Assembly (NCBI GenBank): GCA_001298545.1
Contig: LJCX01000023.1
Location: 124,001-188,000 of the forward strand
Source of the DNA: Actinobacteria bacterium OV320
GTDB taxonomy: Bacteria; Actinomycetota; Actinomycetes; Streptomycetales; Streptomycetaceae
Reading direction: 5' to 3'
Length of the DNA stretch: 64,000 nucleotides
The notes beneath the pieces were generated by a model that did not search any database, had not been told where the DNA came from, and saw only the letters and a list, made by a program, of their open reading frames with translations. This document shows, one piece after another, positions 54,962 through 63,011 of this stretch. Made by a program: the position numbers and the translations under genes. The first letter of the stretch is position 1; each line of letters starts with the position of its first letter.

Positions 54962-55807
54962 TCAGGCGGCCGGTGCCGCGCCCTCCTGCTCCGCCTCCAC
55001 GCGCGCGTTCCAGTCCCGCTTCGAGGCCTGCCAGCCGTCCTCGTTGTGGCCGAGCCGCCAGTAGCCGGAGATAGACAGGTCCTCGCGCGGGATCTGCAGC
55101 TCGACGCGCAGGAGTTTGCGCAGCTCCTTCACGCAGGCGGCCTCGCCGTGCACGAACGCGTGCAGGCGGCCCTCGGGGAACTCCAGCGCCCGTACGGCCT
55201 CGACGAGCCGCTCGCCGACCGGCCGGTCGCCGCGGTGCAGCCAGACGATCTCCACGTCGGAGTCGACCTTCTGCTCCTCCTCGGGGCCCGACACCTCGAT
55301 GAAGGCGTGGGCGACGCTGCCGGCGGGCAGCGACTCCAGGGCGGCCGCGATGGCCGGCAGGGCGCTCTCGTCGCCGGCCAGCAGATGCCAGTCGGCGGTG
55401 GTGTCGGGCGCGTAGGCGCCACCGGGGCCCATGAAGCGGACGGTCTCGCCCGGCTGGACGCGCGCCGCCCACGGCCCGGCCAGGCCCTCGTCGCCGTGGA
55501 CCACGAAGTCCAGGGTCAGCTCGCGGAGTTCGGCGTCCCAGTTGCGCACGGTGTACGTGCGGGTCACCGGCCAGTGCTCACGGGGGAACTCGGCGCGGAT
55601 GCGTTCCAGGTCGAAGGGCTCGGGGTAGGTCACGCCCGCGGGGCCGAAGAGCAGTTTGACGTAGTGGTCGGTGCAGGTGCCCGCGGTGAAACCGGCCAGG
55701 CCCTCGCCGCCGAGGACGACGCGCTGCATATGGGGGGTGAGCCGTTCGGTGCGGACGACCTGCGCGGATTGGGGCGTCCGCGGCTTCCGTGCCGGACGTT
55801 CTGCCAT
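54962..55807 (-). CDS. Siderophore-interacting protein (FAD-dependent ferric-siderophore reductase)
   Basis: A 281-residue flavoprotein of the SIP/ViuB family that releases iron from ferri-siderophores in the cytoplasm. FAD-binding domain: ERLTPHMQRVVLGGEGL, RTYTVRNWD (RxYTVR, FAD contact); C-terminal SIP domain: WHLLAGDESALPAIAAALESLP and SGYWRLGHNEDGW. The ATG at 55807 has GGGAGG upstream, and an iron box lies just beyond, so expression should rise under iron starvation. No siderophore synthesis or uptake genes are adjacent. Confidence 0.92.
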   Translation of the reverse strand: MAERPARKPRTPQSAQVVRTERLTPHMQRVVLGGEGLAGFTAGTCTDHYVKLLFGPAGVTYPEPFDLERIRAEFPREHWPVTRTYTVRNWDAELRELTLDFVVHGDEGLAGPWAARVQPGETVRFMGPGGAYAPDTTADWHLLAGDESALPAIAAALESLPAGSVAHAFIEVSGPEEEQKVDSDVEIVWLHRGDRPVGERLVEAVRALEFPEGRLHAFVHGEAACVKELRKLLRVELQIPREDLSISGYWRLGHNEDGWQASKRDWNARVEAEQEGAAPAA

Positions 55808-55830
55808 GACGGCCTCCCGTGTGGGTATGG

Positions 55831-55849
55831 TTAGGTTTACCTAAGTTAG
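55831..55849. promoter_or_regulatory. Iron box (DtxR/DmdR operator)
   Basis: TTAGGT-TT-ACCTAA is a perfect inverted repeat followed by GTTAG, giving a good 19-bp match to the DtxR/DmdR consensus. It lies 24 bases upstream of the siderophore-interacting protein start. Confidence 0.85.
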
Positions 55850-55969
55850 CATCTCTTCCCCCGGTGATGCCCTCCCCGTTCGAGAGGTCGGCTCACCTCT
55901 CATCCGGATCTCATCCAGAGGATGACTCCCAGCCTGCGCCGTTGTCATTTCCCGACACGAGAGCAATGG

Positions 55970-56908
55970 TTACGCGGGCGGTGTGCCCAGGGTCGTCAAC
56001 AGCCGCTGGAGCGACCCGCCGAGTCCCCAGCGCTGCGCCAGTGCCTCCAGTGTCGCTCCGTCCCGCGGTGCGTGCGGCAACGCGGTGTCCACGTCCGGCA
56101 GGGGCACGTCGTCGGCGACCTTGACCACCGTCGGCGCGACCGCGAGATACGGCCGGGCCTCGTCCAGCCGCAGCCGCTGCGACGGCGTCAGCTTCGCCGT
56201 GCGGTCGTCGATCGCCGCCACGATCCCGGCCAGGTCGCCGAACTCGGCCAGCAGCTTGGCCGCGGTCTTCTCCCCGATGCCCGGCACGCCGGGCAGGCCG
56301 TCGCTCGGGTCGCCGCGCAGCAGTGCCAGATCCGCGTAGCCGCTCCCGTCGACGCCGTACTTCCCGCGCAGCCACGCCTCGTCCGTGAGCTGGAGCGTGC
56401 CGACGCCCTTCAGCGGATACAGCACGCGTACCCCGCGGGCGTCGTCCACCAGCTGGTAGAGGTCGCGGTCGCCGGTGACGATGTCGACCGGGCCCTTCGC
56501 CCGCCCGGTGAACGTGCCGATCACGTCGTCCGCCTCGTAGCCGGCGACGCCCACCCGTGCGATGCCGAGCGCGTCCAGGACCGCCTCGATGATCGGCACC
56601 TGCGGCGAGAGGGTGTCCGGCACCTCCTCCTCGTCGGGCCCCGTCTCGCGCTCCTCGGCGACGCGGTGCGCCTTGTAGGAGGGGATGAGGTCGACCCGCC
56701 ACTGGGGGCGCCAGTCGGCGTCCATGCAGGCGACCAGCTCGTCCGGCCGGTGGTCCTTCACCAGCCGGTCGATGAATTCCAGCAGTCCGCGCACGGCGTT
56801 CACCGGGGTGCCGTCCGGCGCCTTCACGGAGTCCGGGACGCCGAAGTAGGCGCGGAAGTAGAGCGAGGCGGTGTCGAGGAGCATCAGTCGTCCGGTCACG
56901 CCTCGCAT
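55970..56908 (-). CDS. 5'-3' exonuclease (FEN/Pol I N-terminal type)
   Basis: A 312-residue stand-alone homologue of the 5' nuclease domain of DNA polymerase I. RLMLLDTASLYFRAYFGVP (first metal Asp), LVACMDADWRPQWR, EADDVIGTFTGRA, DIVTGDRDLYQLVDD and the helix-hairpin-helix DLALLRGDPSDGLPGVPGIGEKTAAKLL in parts provide the metal-binding acidic cluster and DNA contact. It likely removes RNA primers or flaps, backing up Pol I. The ATG at 56908 is used; adjacent ATG 56911 and GTG 56899 are possible. Confidence 0.9.
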   Translation of the reverse strand: MRGVTGRLMLLDTASLYFRAYFGVPDSVKAPDGTPVNAVRGLLEFIDRLVKDHRPDELVACMDADWRPQWRVDLIPSYKAHRVAEERETGPDEEEVPDTLSPQVPIIEAVLDALGIARVGVAGYEADDVIGTFTGRAKGPVDIVTGDRDLYQLVDDARGVRVLYPLKGVGTLQLTDEAWLRGKYGVDGSGYADLALLRGDPSDGLPGVPGIGEKTAAKLLAEFGDLAGIVAAIDDRTAKLTPSQRLRLDEARPYLAVAPTVVKVADDVPLPDVDTALPHAPRDGATLEALAQRWGLGGSLQRLLTTLGTPPA

Positions 56909-56942
56909 CATGCCGCACGCGTGCCCCGGTATCCGGTGCGTA

Positions 56943-56965
56943 TTCACTCCCGTGGCAGGAGTGAA
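56943..56965. promoter_or_regulatory. Inverted repeat in the exonuclease/betaine-transporter divergent region
   Basis: TTCACTCC, 7-nt spacer, GGAGTGAA: perfect 8-bp arms. It lies between the divergent starts at 56908 and 57116. Several further GTGAA words follow (56972-56990). Possibly an operator for the osmolyte transporter. Confidence 0.4.
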
Positions 56966-57115
56966 CCTCTTGTGAAACCTGCTGTGAACTGAACCACTCG
57001 TACGTTTGCCCCCATCGGACCAGGGCAGGGGCGGCCTCGGAGCAGTGCCCGGTTGCACTTTCAACTGTTTGCTGTTGCCGACTGCTCCGATTCCTGTCCC
57101 CGACGAGAGGTACGC

Positions 57116-58201
57116 GTGTCCTCCAGGCTTGAGGCCGAGCATCTGCACAAGGTGTTCGGCAGACGACCGCAGCAGGCAGTCGAGCGGCTCCGGGAGGGAG
57201 CCGACCGGGAGGAGCTGCGCGCCGACGGCACCACGGCCGCCGTCATCGACGCCTCCTTCACGGTGGCCCCGGGCGAGATCTTCGTCGTGATGGGCCTGTC
57301 CGGCTCGGGCAAGTCCACCCTGCTGCGGATGCTCAACGGGCTGCTGGAGCCGACCGCCGGACGCGTCCTCTTCGACGGCCAGGACCTCACCGCCCTCGCC
57401 GACCGCGAACTGCGCGAGGTCCGGGCGAAGAAGATCAGCATGGTCTTCCAGCACTTCGCGCTCTTCCCGCACCGCAGCGTCCTCGACAACGCCGCCTACG
57501 GCCTCGCCGTCCAGGGCGTCCCCCGCCGCGAACGCGAGCAGCGCGCCGCCGAGGCGCTGCGGCTCTGCGGTCTGGCCGGCTGGGAGAAGTCCTGGCCGGA
57601 CGAGCTGTCCGGCGGCATGCAGCAGCGCGTCGGGCTGGCCCGCGCCCTCGCCACCGACGCCGACCTGCTCCTGATGGACGAGTCCTTCAGCGCGCTGGAC
57701 CCGCTGATCCGCCGCGACATGCAGGACCAGCTCCTCACGCTCCAGCAGACGCTGAAGAAGACCATCGTCTTCATCACCCACGACCTCAACGAGGCCATGC
57801 GTCTGGGCGACCGGATCGCCGTCATGCGCGACGGCCGGATCGTGCAGACGGGCACGGCGGAGGACATCCTGCTCCGCCCCGCGAACGACTACGTCGCCTC
57901 CTTCATCCAGGACGTCGACCGCTCCCGCGTGCTGACCGCCTCCGCCGTCATGGACACCGCCGTGCGCGGCGACGAGGCCGACTGCGGCTGCGAGACCGCC
58001 ACCCCCGACACCCCGTTCACCGCGCTGTGCGCGCTCAGCGCCCGCCTGGACCACCCGGTCGCGGTCCTCGACGGCAAGCGGAAGCTCGTCGGCGCCGTGT
58101 CGGGCCGGCACCTCGTCCGCTTCCTCGGCGACGAACAGGACCGGGCGACGGCCTGCGACAGTCCGCGCGACGGCGGGAAGAAGGTGACGGCCCGTGCCTA
58201 G
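57116..58201 (+). CDS. Glycine betaine/proline-type ABC transporter ATP-binding protein
   Basis: A 361-residue ATPase of the ProV/OpuAA group. Walker A VMGLSGSGKSTLLRML, Q-loop MVFQHFALFPHRSV, signature DELSGGMQQRVGLARALA, Walker B DLLLMDESFSALDP. The long N-terminal part before Walker A and a C-terminal CBS-like segment (about 290-350) are typical of the osmosensing subfamily. GTG 57116 follows GAGAGG. The permease gene starts 8 bases before its end, so translation is coupled. Confidence 0.93.
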   Translation: MSSRLEAEHLHKVFGRRPQQAVERLREGADREELRADGTTAAVIDASFTVAPGEIFVVMGLSGSGKSTLLRMLNGLLEPTAGRVLFDGQDLTALADRELREVRAKKISMVFQHFALFPHRSVLDNAAYGLAVQGVPRREREQRAAEALRLCGLAGWEKSWPDELSGGMQQRVGLARALATDADLLLMDESFSALDPLIRRDMQDQLLTLQQTLKKTIVFITHDLNEAMRLGDRIAVMRDGRIVQTGTAEDILLRPANDYVASFIQDVDRSRVLTASAVMDTAVRGDEADCGCETATPDTPFTALCALSARLDHPVAVLDGKRKLVGAVSGRHLVRFLGDEQDRATACDSPRDGGKKVTARA

Positions 58202-60008
58202 GCTGCACCTCGGCGACTGGGTCGACTCCGGCGTCGACTGGCTCGTCACCCACATGTCCTGGCTCTTCGACGCGATCAAAACGGTCGTCGAGGGCATGTA
58301 CGACGGTCTCGACACCGTCCTCACCGCCCCCGAACCGCTCCTCCTCGCCGGCATCCTCGCGGTGCTCGCCTGGTGGCTGCGCGGCCTCGTCGCGGGCGTC
58401 CTGGCCTTCGCCGGGTTCGCCCTCATCGACTCCCTCGCCCTGTGGGACGAGGCGATGTCGACGCTCTCCCTGGTGCTCGTGGCCACGGTGATCGCCCTGG
58501 TGATCTCCCTCCCGCTGGGCATCTGGGCCGCCCGCTCCAAGACCGTCAGCGCCACCGTCCGCCCCGTCCTGGACCTGCTCCAGACGATGCCGTCCATGGT
58601 GCTGCTGATCCCGGCCATCCTGTTCTTCGGCATGGGCGTCCCCGCGGGCGTCATCGCCACCCTGATCTTCGCGCTCGCCCCGGGCGTCCGGATGACCGAG
58701 CTCGGCATCCGCCAGGTCGACCCCGAACTCGTCGAGGCCGCCGAGGCGTTCGGCACGACGCCCCGCGACACCCTGCTGCGCGTACAGCTGCCGCTCGCCC
58801 TGCCGACGATCATGGCGGGCATCAACCAGGTCATCATGCTGGGCCTGTCGATGGTCGTCATCGCCGGCATGGTCGGCACCGGCGGCCTCGGTGGCGCCGT
58901 CAACGAGGCCATCGGCCAGCTCGACATCGGCCTCGGCTTCGAGGCGGGCCTCGGCATCGTGGTCCTCGCCATCTACCTGGACCGGATGACCGGCGCCCTC
59001 GGCACCCGGATCTCCCCGCTCGGCCGCCGCGCCGCCGCCAAGGCCCGGGGCACGGTGTGGACGTACCGTCCGCGCCCGGCCGTGGCCGTGGTCGGCGTGG
59101 TCGTGCTCGCCCTGGTCGCCGGCGGCATGAACGTCTTCGGCTCCTCCTCCGGTACCGCCGAGGCCTCCGCCTCGGACATCGGCAAGGGCAAGGAGGTCAA
59201 GATCGGCTACATCCCGTGGGACGAGGGCATCGCCTCCACGTACCTCTGGAAGGAACTCCTGGAGGAACGCGGCTTCGACGTCACCACCACCCAGTACGCC
59301 GCGGGCCCCCTGTACACCGGCGTCGCCACCGGGCAGATCGACTTCCAGACCGACGCCTGGCTGCCCACCACCCACGACGAGTACTGGAAGAAGTACGGCG
59401 ACCAGCTCGACGATCTGGGCTCCTGGTACGGCCCCACCTCCCTGGAGCTCGCCGTCCCCTCGTACGTGAAGGACGTCGGCTCCCTGGCGGACCTGAAGAG
59501 CCACGCCGCCGAGTTCGACGGCAAGATCACCGGCATCGAGCCCAGCGCCGGGATGATGGGCCTGCTCAAGGACAAGGTCCTGGGGCAGTACGGCCTCGAC
59601 GGCGCCTACACCGTCGTCGACGGCTCCACCCCGGCGATGCTCGCCGAACTCAAGCGCGCCTACGCCGCCAAGAAGCCGATCGTCGTCACCCTGTGGTCGC
59701 CGCACTGGGCCTACAGCGACTACGACCTGAAGAAGCTCGAGGACCCCCGGGGCGCCTGGGGCAAGGGGGACGGCGTGCACACCGTCGCCCGCGAGGGCTT
59801 CGCCGCCGACAACCCCGAGGTCGGCAACTGGCTGAAGAACTTCCGCATGACCGAGTCCCAGCTCACCGGTCTGGAGGCACGGATCCAGAAGGCCGGCAAG
59901 GGCAAGGAGCAGGACGCGGTCCGGACCTGGCTGAAGGAGAATCCAGGTCTGGTCGAGAAGTGGGTACCGGTCGCCGATTCGGGGCAGGAAAGCCGGGCGG
60001 CCCGGTGA
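58194..60008 (+). CDS. Fused permease and substrate-binding protein of a glycine betaine-type ABC transporter
   Basis: A 604-residue fusion: an N-terminal permease (about 1-290, six or seven hydrophobic segments; EAAEAFGTTPRDTLLRVQLPLALPTIMAGINQ in parts is the coupling loop), one further anchoring helix (AVAVVGVVVLALVAGGMNVFG), then an OpuAC/ProX-type receptor (about 325-600; IGYIPWDEGIASTYLWKELLE, TDAWLPTTHDEYW, VVTLWSPHWAYSDYDLKKL) whose tryptophans would cage a quaternary amine. The binding domain thus stays tethered outside the membrane, as in OpuABC of some Gram-positives. Betaine, choline or proline are the expected ligands. Confidence 0.92.
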   Translation: MPRLHLGDWVDSGVDWLVTHMSWLFDAIKTVVEGMYDGLDTVLTAPEPLLLAGILAVLAWWLRGLVAGVLAFAGFALIDSLALWDEAMSTLSLVLVATVIALVISLPLGIWAARSKTVSATVRPVLDLLQTMPSMVLLIPAILFFGMGVPAGVIATLIFALAPGVRMTELGIRQVDPELVEAAEAFGTTPRDTLLRVQLPLALPTIMAGINQVIMLGLSMVVIAGMVGTGGLGGAVNEAIGQLDIGLGFEAGLGIVVLAIYLDRMTGALGTRISPLGRRAAAKARGTVWTYRPRPAVAVVGVVVLALVAGGMNVFGSSSGTAEASASDIGKGKEVKIGYIPWDEGIASTYLWKELLEERGFDVTTTQYAAGPLYTGVATGQIDFQTDAWLPTTHDEYWKKYGDQLDDLGSWYGPTSLELAVPSYVKDVGSLADLKSHAAEFDGKITGIEPSAGMMGLLKDKVLGQYGLDGAYTVVDGSTPAMLAELKRAYAAKKPIVVTLWSPHWAYSDYDLKKLEDPRGAWGKGDGVHTVAREGFAADNPEVGNWLKNFRMTESQLTGLEARIQKAGKGKEQDAVRTWLKENPGLVEKWVPVADSGQESRAAR

Positions 60009-60551
60009 CCTGACAGCACCGCGACCGCCGGAGGGGGGGCGGGCCCCGACGTACGGCCCCCGGGCCCGGGGCGGGGCCCGCCGCGCCGCCGCGGGGGCCC
60101 CCCCCGCGTCCTGCCTCCCCCCCCCCCCCCCCCCTCGCCCCCCGCCGCTCCCGCCCTGCCGCGGCGCCGCTCCCGCCCTGCCGCGGCGCCGCTCCCGCCC
60201 CGCCGCGGCGCTGGTCCGGCCCCGTCCGCCCGGCGCCCCGCCACAGCAAGAATCCGGCCAAGTACGGAGAGCTACGCCCATGCCCGAGCCGAGGTCTCCG
60301 CGACGCCGGGGACGAGCGGGAACATGCGCGGCCGTTCGCGCATTGAACCGGACAACCGGTCAGCGGGACCGTGCCCGGCGTGTCCGGGGTCCGCTCGGCT
60401 GGCGCGAACTGTGAGGTCCGGTGTCACGGCAGGTGTCCTCGATGTGACGGGCGCATGAAACGGTTTGCCGAACATGCGTAGGGTGCAGACAACTCCTCAG
60501 AGGGCCTAGAGGACGTCAGGGCAGCGACGAGCTAAGGAGGGAGCCGGAGCG
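60009..60551. other. 543-base gap with an extremely GC-rich low-complexity stretch; possible assembly damage
   Basis: 60030-60240 is almost pure G and C, with an 18-base C run (60117-60134) and three tandem copies of a 22-base unit starting GCCGCTCCCGCCC (60144-60165, 60166-60187, 60188-60209). The style matches the degraded contig-end sequence at 40.6 kb. 60240-60551 looks normal and holds the cupin-regulator promoter, with a possible -10 TAGGGT at 60479-60484. No gene is supported. Confidence 0.6.
60144..60209. repeat. Three tandem 22-bp repeats
   Basis: The first two copies are identical and the third has one T-to-C change. They lie next to an 18-base C run. They may be real or produced by faulty consensus. 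Confidence 0.7.
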
Positions 60552-61142
60552 ATGGGCGACCACAAAGAACAGCCACTGCGAGTGGGCGCGGCCGTGCGGC
60601 GCCGACGCCGGTCCCTGGAGCTCACCCTCGCCGTCGTGGCCGAGCGCAGCGGCCTGTCGGTCCCGTTCCTCAGCCAGATCGAGAACGAGCGCGCGCGGCC
60701 CAGCACCAGCTCCCTGGAGAAGGTCGCCGACGCCCTGCGCACCACGGCCGTCGAGCTTCTCGCCGCCGCCGACCCCGCGTGCAGCGTGGACGTCGTGCGC
60801 GCCGAGGTGACCGAGCCGGGTCCGGGGCCCGAGCCGGAGCCGCGCTCCCGCTCCCTGGTGCGCGGTCACCACCAGATGCACGCCTCGGAGTTCACCGGCG
60901 ACCATGACGCGGGCCGCGAGTTCCAGTACCGCAACGACCAGTTGATGTACGTGGCCGACGGCGCCGTGGAGATCGAGGCGGAGGGCCGCGCCTACCGCCT
61001 CGGCCGCGGCGACACCCTGTACCTCACCGGTGGCGTCCGTCACCGCTGGCGGGCGACCGTGCCGGACACCCGGGTGGTCGTCGTCGCCGTGGCGGAGCAC
61101 ATCGAGGCGGTACGGGACCGGGACCGGGGCCGGAAGCGGTAG
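60552..61142 (+). CDS. XRE-family regulator with cupin domain
   Basis: 196 residues. An XRE helix-turn-helix occupies about 10-65 (VGAAVRRRRRSLELTLAVVAERSGLSVPFLSQIENER in parts). A cupin_2 domain (about 110-185; EFQYRNDQLMYVADGAVEIEAEG, YRLGRGDTLYLTGGVRHRW) could bind a small ligand or metal. AAGGAGGG lies before the ATG. The next gene starts in a one-base stop/start overlap, so the regulator and the receptor-like protein are co-expressed. Confidence 0.91.
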   Translation: MGDHKEQPLRVGAAVRRRRRSLELTLAVVAERSGLSVPFLSQIENERARPSTSSLEKVADALRTTAVELLAAADPACSVDVVRAEVTEPGPGPEPEPRSRSLVRGHHQMHASEFTGDHDAGREFQYRNDQLMYVADGAVEIEAEGRAYRLGRGDTLYLTGGVRHRWRATVPDTRVVVVAVAEHIEAVRDRDRGRKR

Positions 61143-61861
61143 TGCGGATCGTCTCGCTGGTGCCGTCGCTCACCGAGGCGGTGGCCTCCTGCGTGCCCGG
61201 CGCCCTGGTCGGCGCCACGGACTGGTGCACGCACCCGGCGGACCTGGACGTCGTCCGGATCGGCGGAACCAAGAACCCCCGGGTCGACCGGATCGTCGCT
61301 CTCGCCCCCGACCTGGTGGTCGCCAACGAGGAGGAGAACCGGGAACCGGACCTGGCCGAGCTGCGCGCGGCCGGCCTCGACGTCCTGGTGACCGTGATCC
61401 GCGACCTTCCGCAGGCCTTCGGTGAGCTGGCGCGGGTGCTCAGGGCGTGCGGGGCGCCCTCGCGGCCGAGGTGGCTCGAGGAGGCGGAGGAGGCGTGGGC
61501 GGCGCCGCTGCCGTCCAGCCGCCGCCGGACGGCCGTCGTACCGATCTGGCGCCGCCCGTGGATGGTCCTGGGCCGCGACACCTTCGCCGGGGACGTGCTG
61601 GCCCGCCTGGGCGTCGACCAGCTCTACGCCGGGCACGCCGAACGCTATCCGCGGATCCCGGTCGAGGAGCTGCTCGCCGCCGCGCCGGACCTGGTCGTGC
61701 TGCCCGACGAGCCCTACCGCTTCACCGCCGACGACGGCCCGGAGGCCTTCCCCGGTCTGCCCTGCGCGCTGCTCAGCGGACGGCACCTGACGTGGTACGG
61801 CCCGTCGCTCGCCGAGGCGCCGAAGGTGCTGGGCGAGGCGCTGCGAGCAGCTCACCGCTGA
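61142..61861 (+). CDS. Helical-backbone metal-receptor (BtuF-like) protein without signal peptide
   Basis: A 239-residue class III solute-binding fold: RIVSLVPSLTEAVASC, GATDWCTHPADL, KNPRVDRIVALAPDLVVANEEENR and LLAAAPDLVVLPDEPYRF are BtuF-type blocks. It begins directly at the mature fold, with no export signal or lipobox, so it should be cytosolic and unlike transport receptors. Its GTG start overlaps the regulator's stop by one base. The ligand might be a corrinoid or metal chelate. The 3' end overlaps the convergent TDT gene by 89 bases. Confidence 0.87.
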   Translation: MRIVSLVPSLTEAVASCVPGALVGATDWCTHPADLDVVRIGGTKNPRVDRIVALAPDLVVANEEENREPDLAELRAAGLDVLVTVIRDLPQAFGELARVLRACGAPSRPRWLEEAEEAWAAPLPSSRRRTAVVPIWRRPWMVLGRDTFAGDVLARLGVDQLYAGHAERYPRIPVEELLAAAPDLVVLPDEPYRFTADDGPEAFPGLPCALLSGRHLTWYGPSLAEAPKVLGEALRAAHR

Positions 61862-62939
61862 GCAGCCCGCGGACGGTGTGCGTGGCGGCGACGGCCCACG
61901 CGGCGACGAGGACGACGTACAGCGCGCAGGCGAGCACGTCGTAGGCGACCAGCCCGGTGTGCCGGGCCAGCGCCGCCGCTCCGGTCACACAGGTGCCGAC
62001 CGGGAAGGTGAACGCCCACCAGGTCATCGCGAAGCCCATCCCGTGCCGGCGGGCCCGCACCACATGCGCGGTGGCCAGACACAGCCAGAGCAGCGCGAAC
62101 CCCATGACGGGCACCCCGTACAGCACGGCGAGCACGGCGAAACCACGGCTGTCCGGGCCGGGCAGGACCCCCGGAGCGGCCTCCGCGAACTTTCCGACGG
62201 CGGTGGTGGACTGCCCGAGCGGGCCCAGGACGAGGAACAGGGTCGGGGTGAGGACGAGAGGCAGCGGCCCGCCGGTCAGCAGCCGCGCGAACACCACCGG
62301 CAGCATGACGAGCGTGGCGAGCAGACTCAGGCCGAACAGCGCGAAGCACGCCAGGAGCAGTGTCTGCCGCGGCTGCCCGGCCGGCAGATACGGCACCAGC
62401 AGCGGCCCGAGCGCGGCGGACACCATGGGCGCGACCAGCGGCAGCAGCCACACGGGCGTGGCCTGGCACGCCCGCACCCGATGGCGTACGGCCATCAGGT
62501 ACGGGACGGCGACGGCGGCCGTGAGCGCGACGGCCGTCCCGACGGTGAACAGCACGGCGTCGAGGGCGACCGCGGCCCGGACGCCGATCCAGTCCCGGCC
62601 GACGGTGAGGGCGCCGCCCCCGACGGCCAGCAGCGCCATCGCCAGGCAGCCGTAGAACGGCGCCGTCGCCGGATCCAGCAGATGGGCACGGGCCTGGTCG
62701 CGGTGATGGCGCCAGTGCAGGGCGCGGGCGCCGAGCAGGGCCAGCAGCAGGACGAGGGCGAGGGCCCAGCAGGCGGTGAGGAGCGGCCGCAGCCCCGGCG
62801 GGCGGGCGGGGAGCGCGGCTCCCGCCGTGGCGAGGATCGCGGTGCCCATGACCGTGGCGTACCAGTTCGGTCCGAGGTGACGGACGGCGCCGGCGGGCAC
62901 ACGGGGGAGGGCGTACAGGGGCTGGGCGGCGGTGACCAT
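61773..62939 (-). CDS. TDT-family (TehA/C4-dicarboxylate-type) membrane transporter
   Basis: A 388-residue protein with about ten hydrophobic segments. GPNWYATVMGTAILATAG at the N terminus and MGFAMTWWAFTFPVGT near the end are characteristic of the tellurite-resistance/dicarboxylate transporter family (SLAC1/TehA/Mae1). The substrate is likely an organic or inorganic anion. ATG 62939 follows GTGGAGG. It is divergent from a LysR regulator, the usual control partner. Confidence 0.88.
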   Translation of the reverse strand: MVTAAQPLYALPRVPAGAVRHLGPNWYATVMGTAILATAGAALPARPPGLRPLLTACWALALVLLLALLGARALHWRHHRDQARAHLLDPATAPFYGCLAMALLAVGGGALTVGRDWIGVRAAVALDAVLFTVGTAVALTAAVAVPYLMAVRHRVRACQATPVWLLPLVAPMVSAALGPLLVPYLPAGQPRQTLLLACFALFGLSLLATLVMLPVVFARLLTGGPLPLVLTPTLFLVLGPLGQSTTAVGKFAEAAPGVLPGPDSRGFAVLAVLYGVPVMGFALLWLCLATAHVVRARRHGMGFAMTWWAFTFPVGTCVTGAAALARHTGLVAYDVLACALYVVLVAAWAVAATHTVRGLLSGELLAAPRPAPSAPRRATGRTTSGAVR

Positions 62940-62996
62940 GCCTCCACGGTCGCCCGGCCACCCTCCCACGACCAGGGAGTACGCCTCTATGGGGAC

Positions 62997-63011
62997 ATAA
63001 GCTGGGCTTAT
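62997..63011. promoter_or_regulatory. LysR-type inverted repeat overlapping the regulator's start and -10
   Basis: ATAAGC-TGG-GCTTAT contains a T-N11-A motif and covers TAAGCT (62998-63003), which ends six bases before the ATG at 63010. The placement fits a leaderless lysR transcript under autorepression. Confidence 0.6.

Noticed and set aside
56909..58972. Upstream extension of the 5'-3' exonuclease frame across the betaine-transporter genes
   Set aside because: It is antisense to the ATPase and permease genes; the FEN domain begins at 56908.
60117..60240. Mobile-element end or origin
   Set aside because: No inverted termini, target duplication or coding sequence; homopolymers and tandem 22-mers are better explained by low complexity or assembly error.
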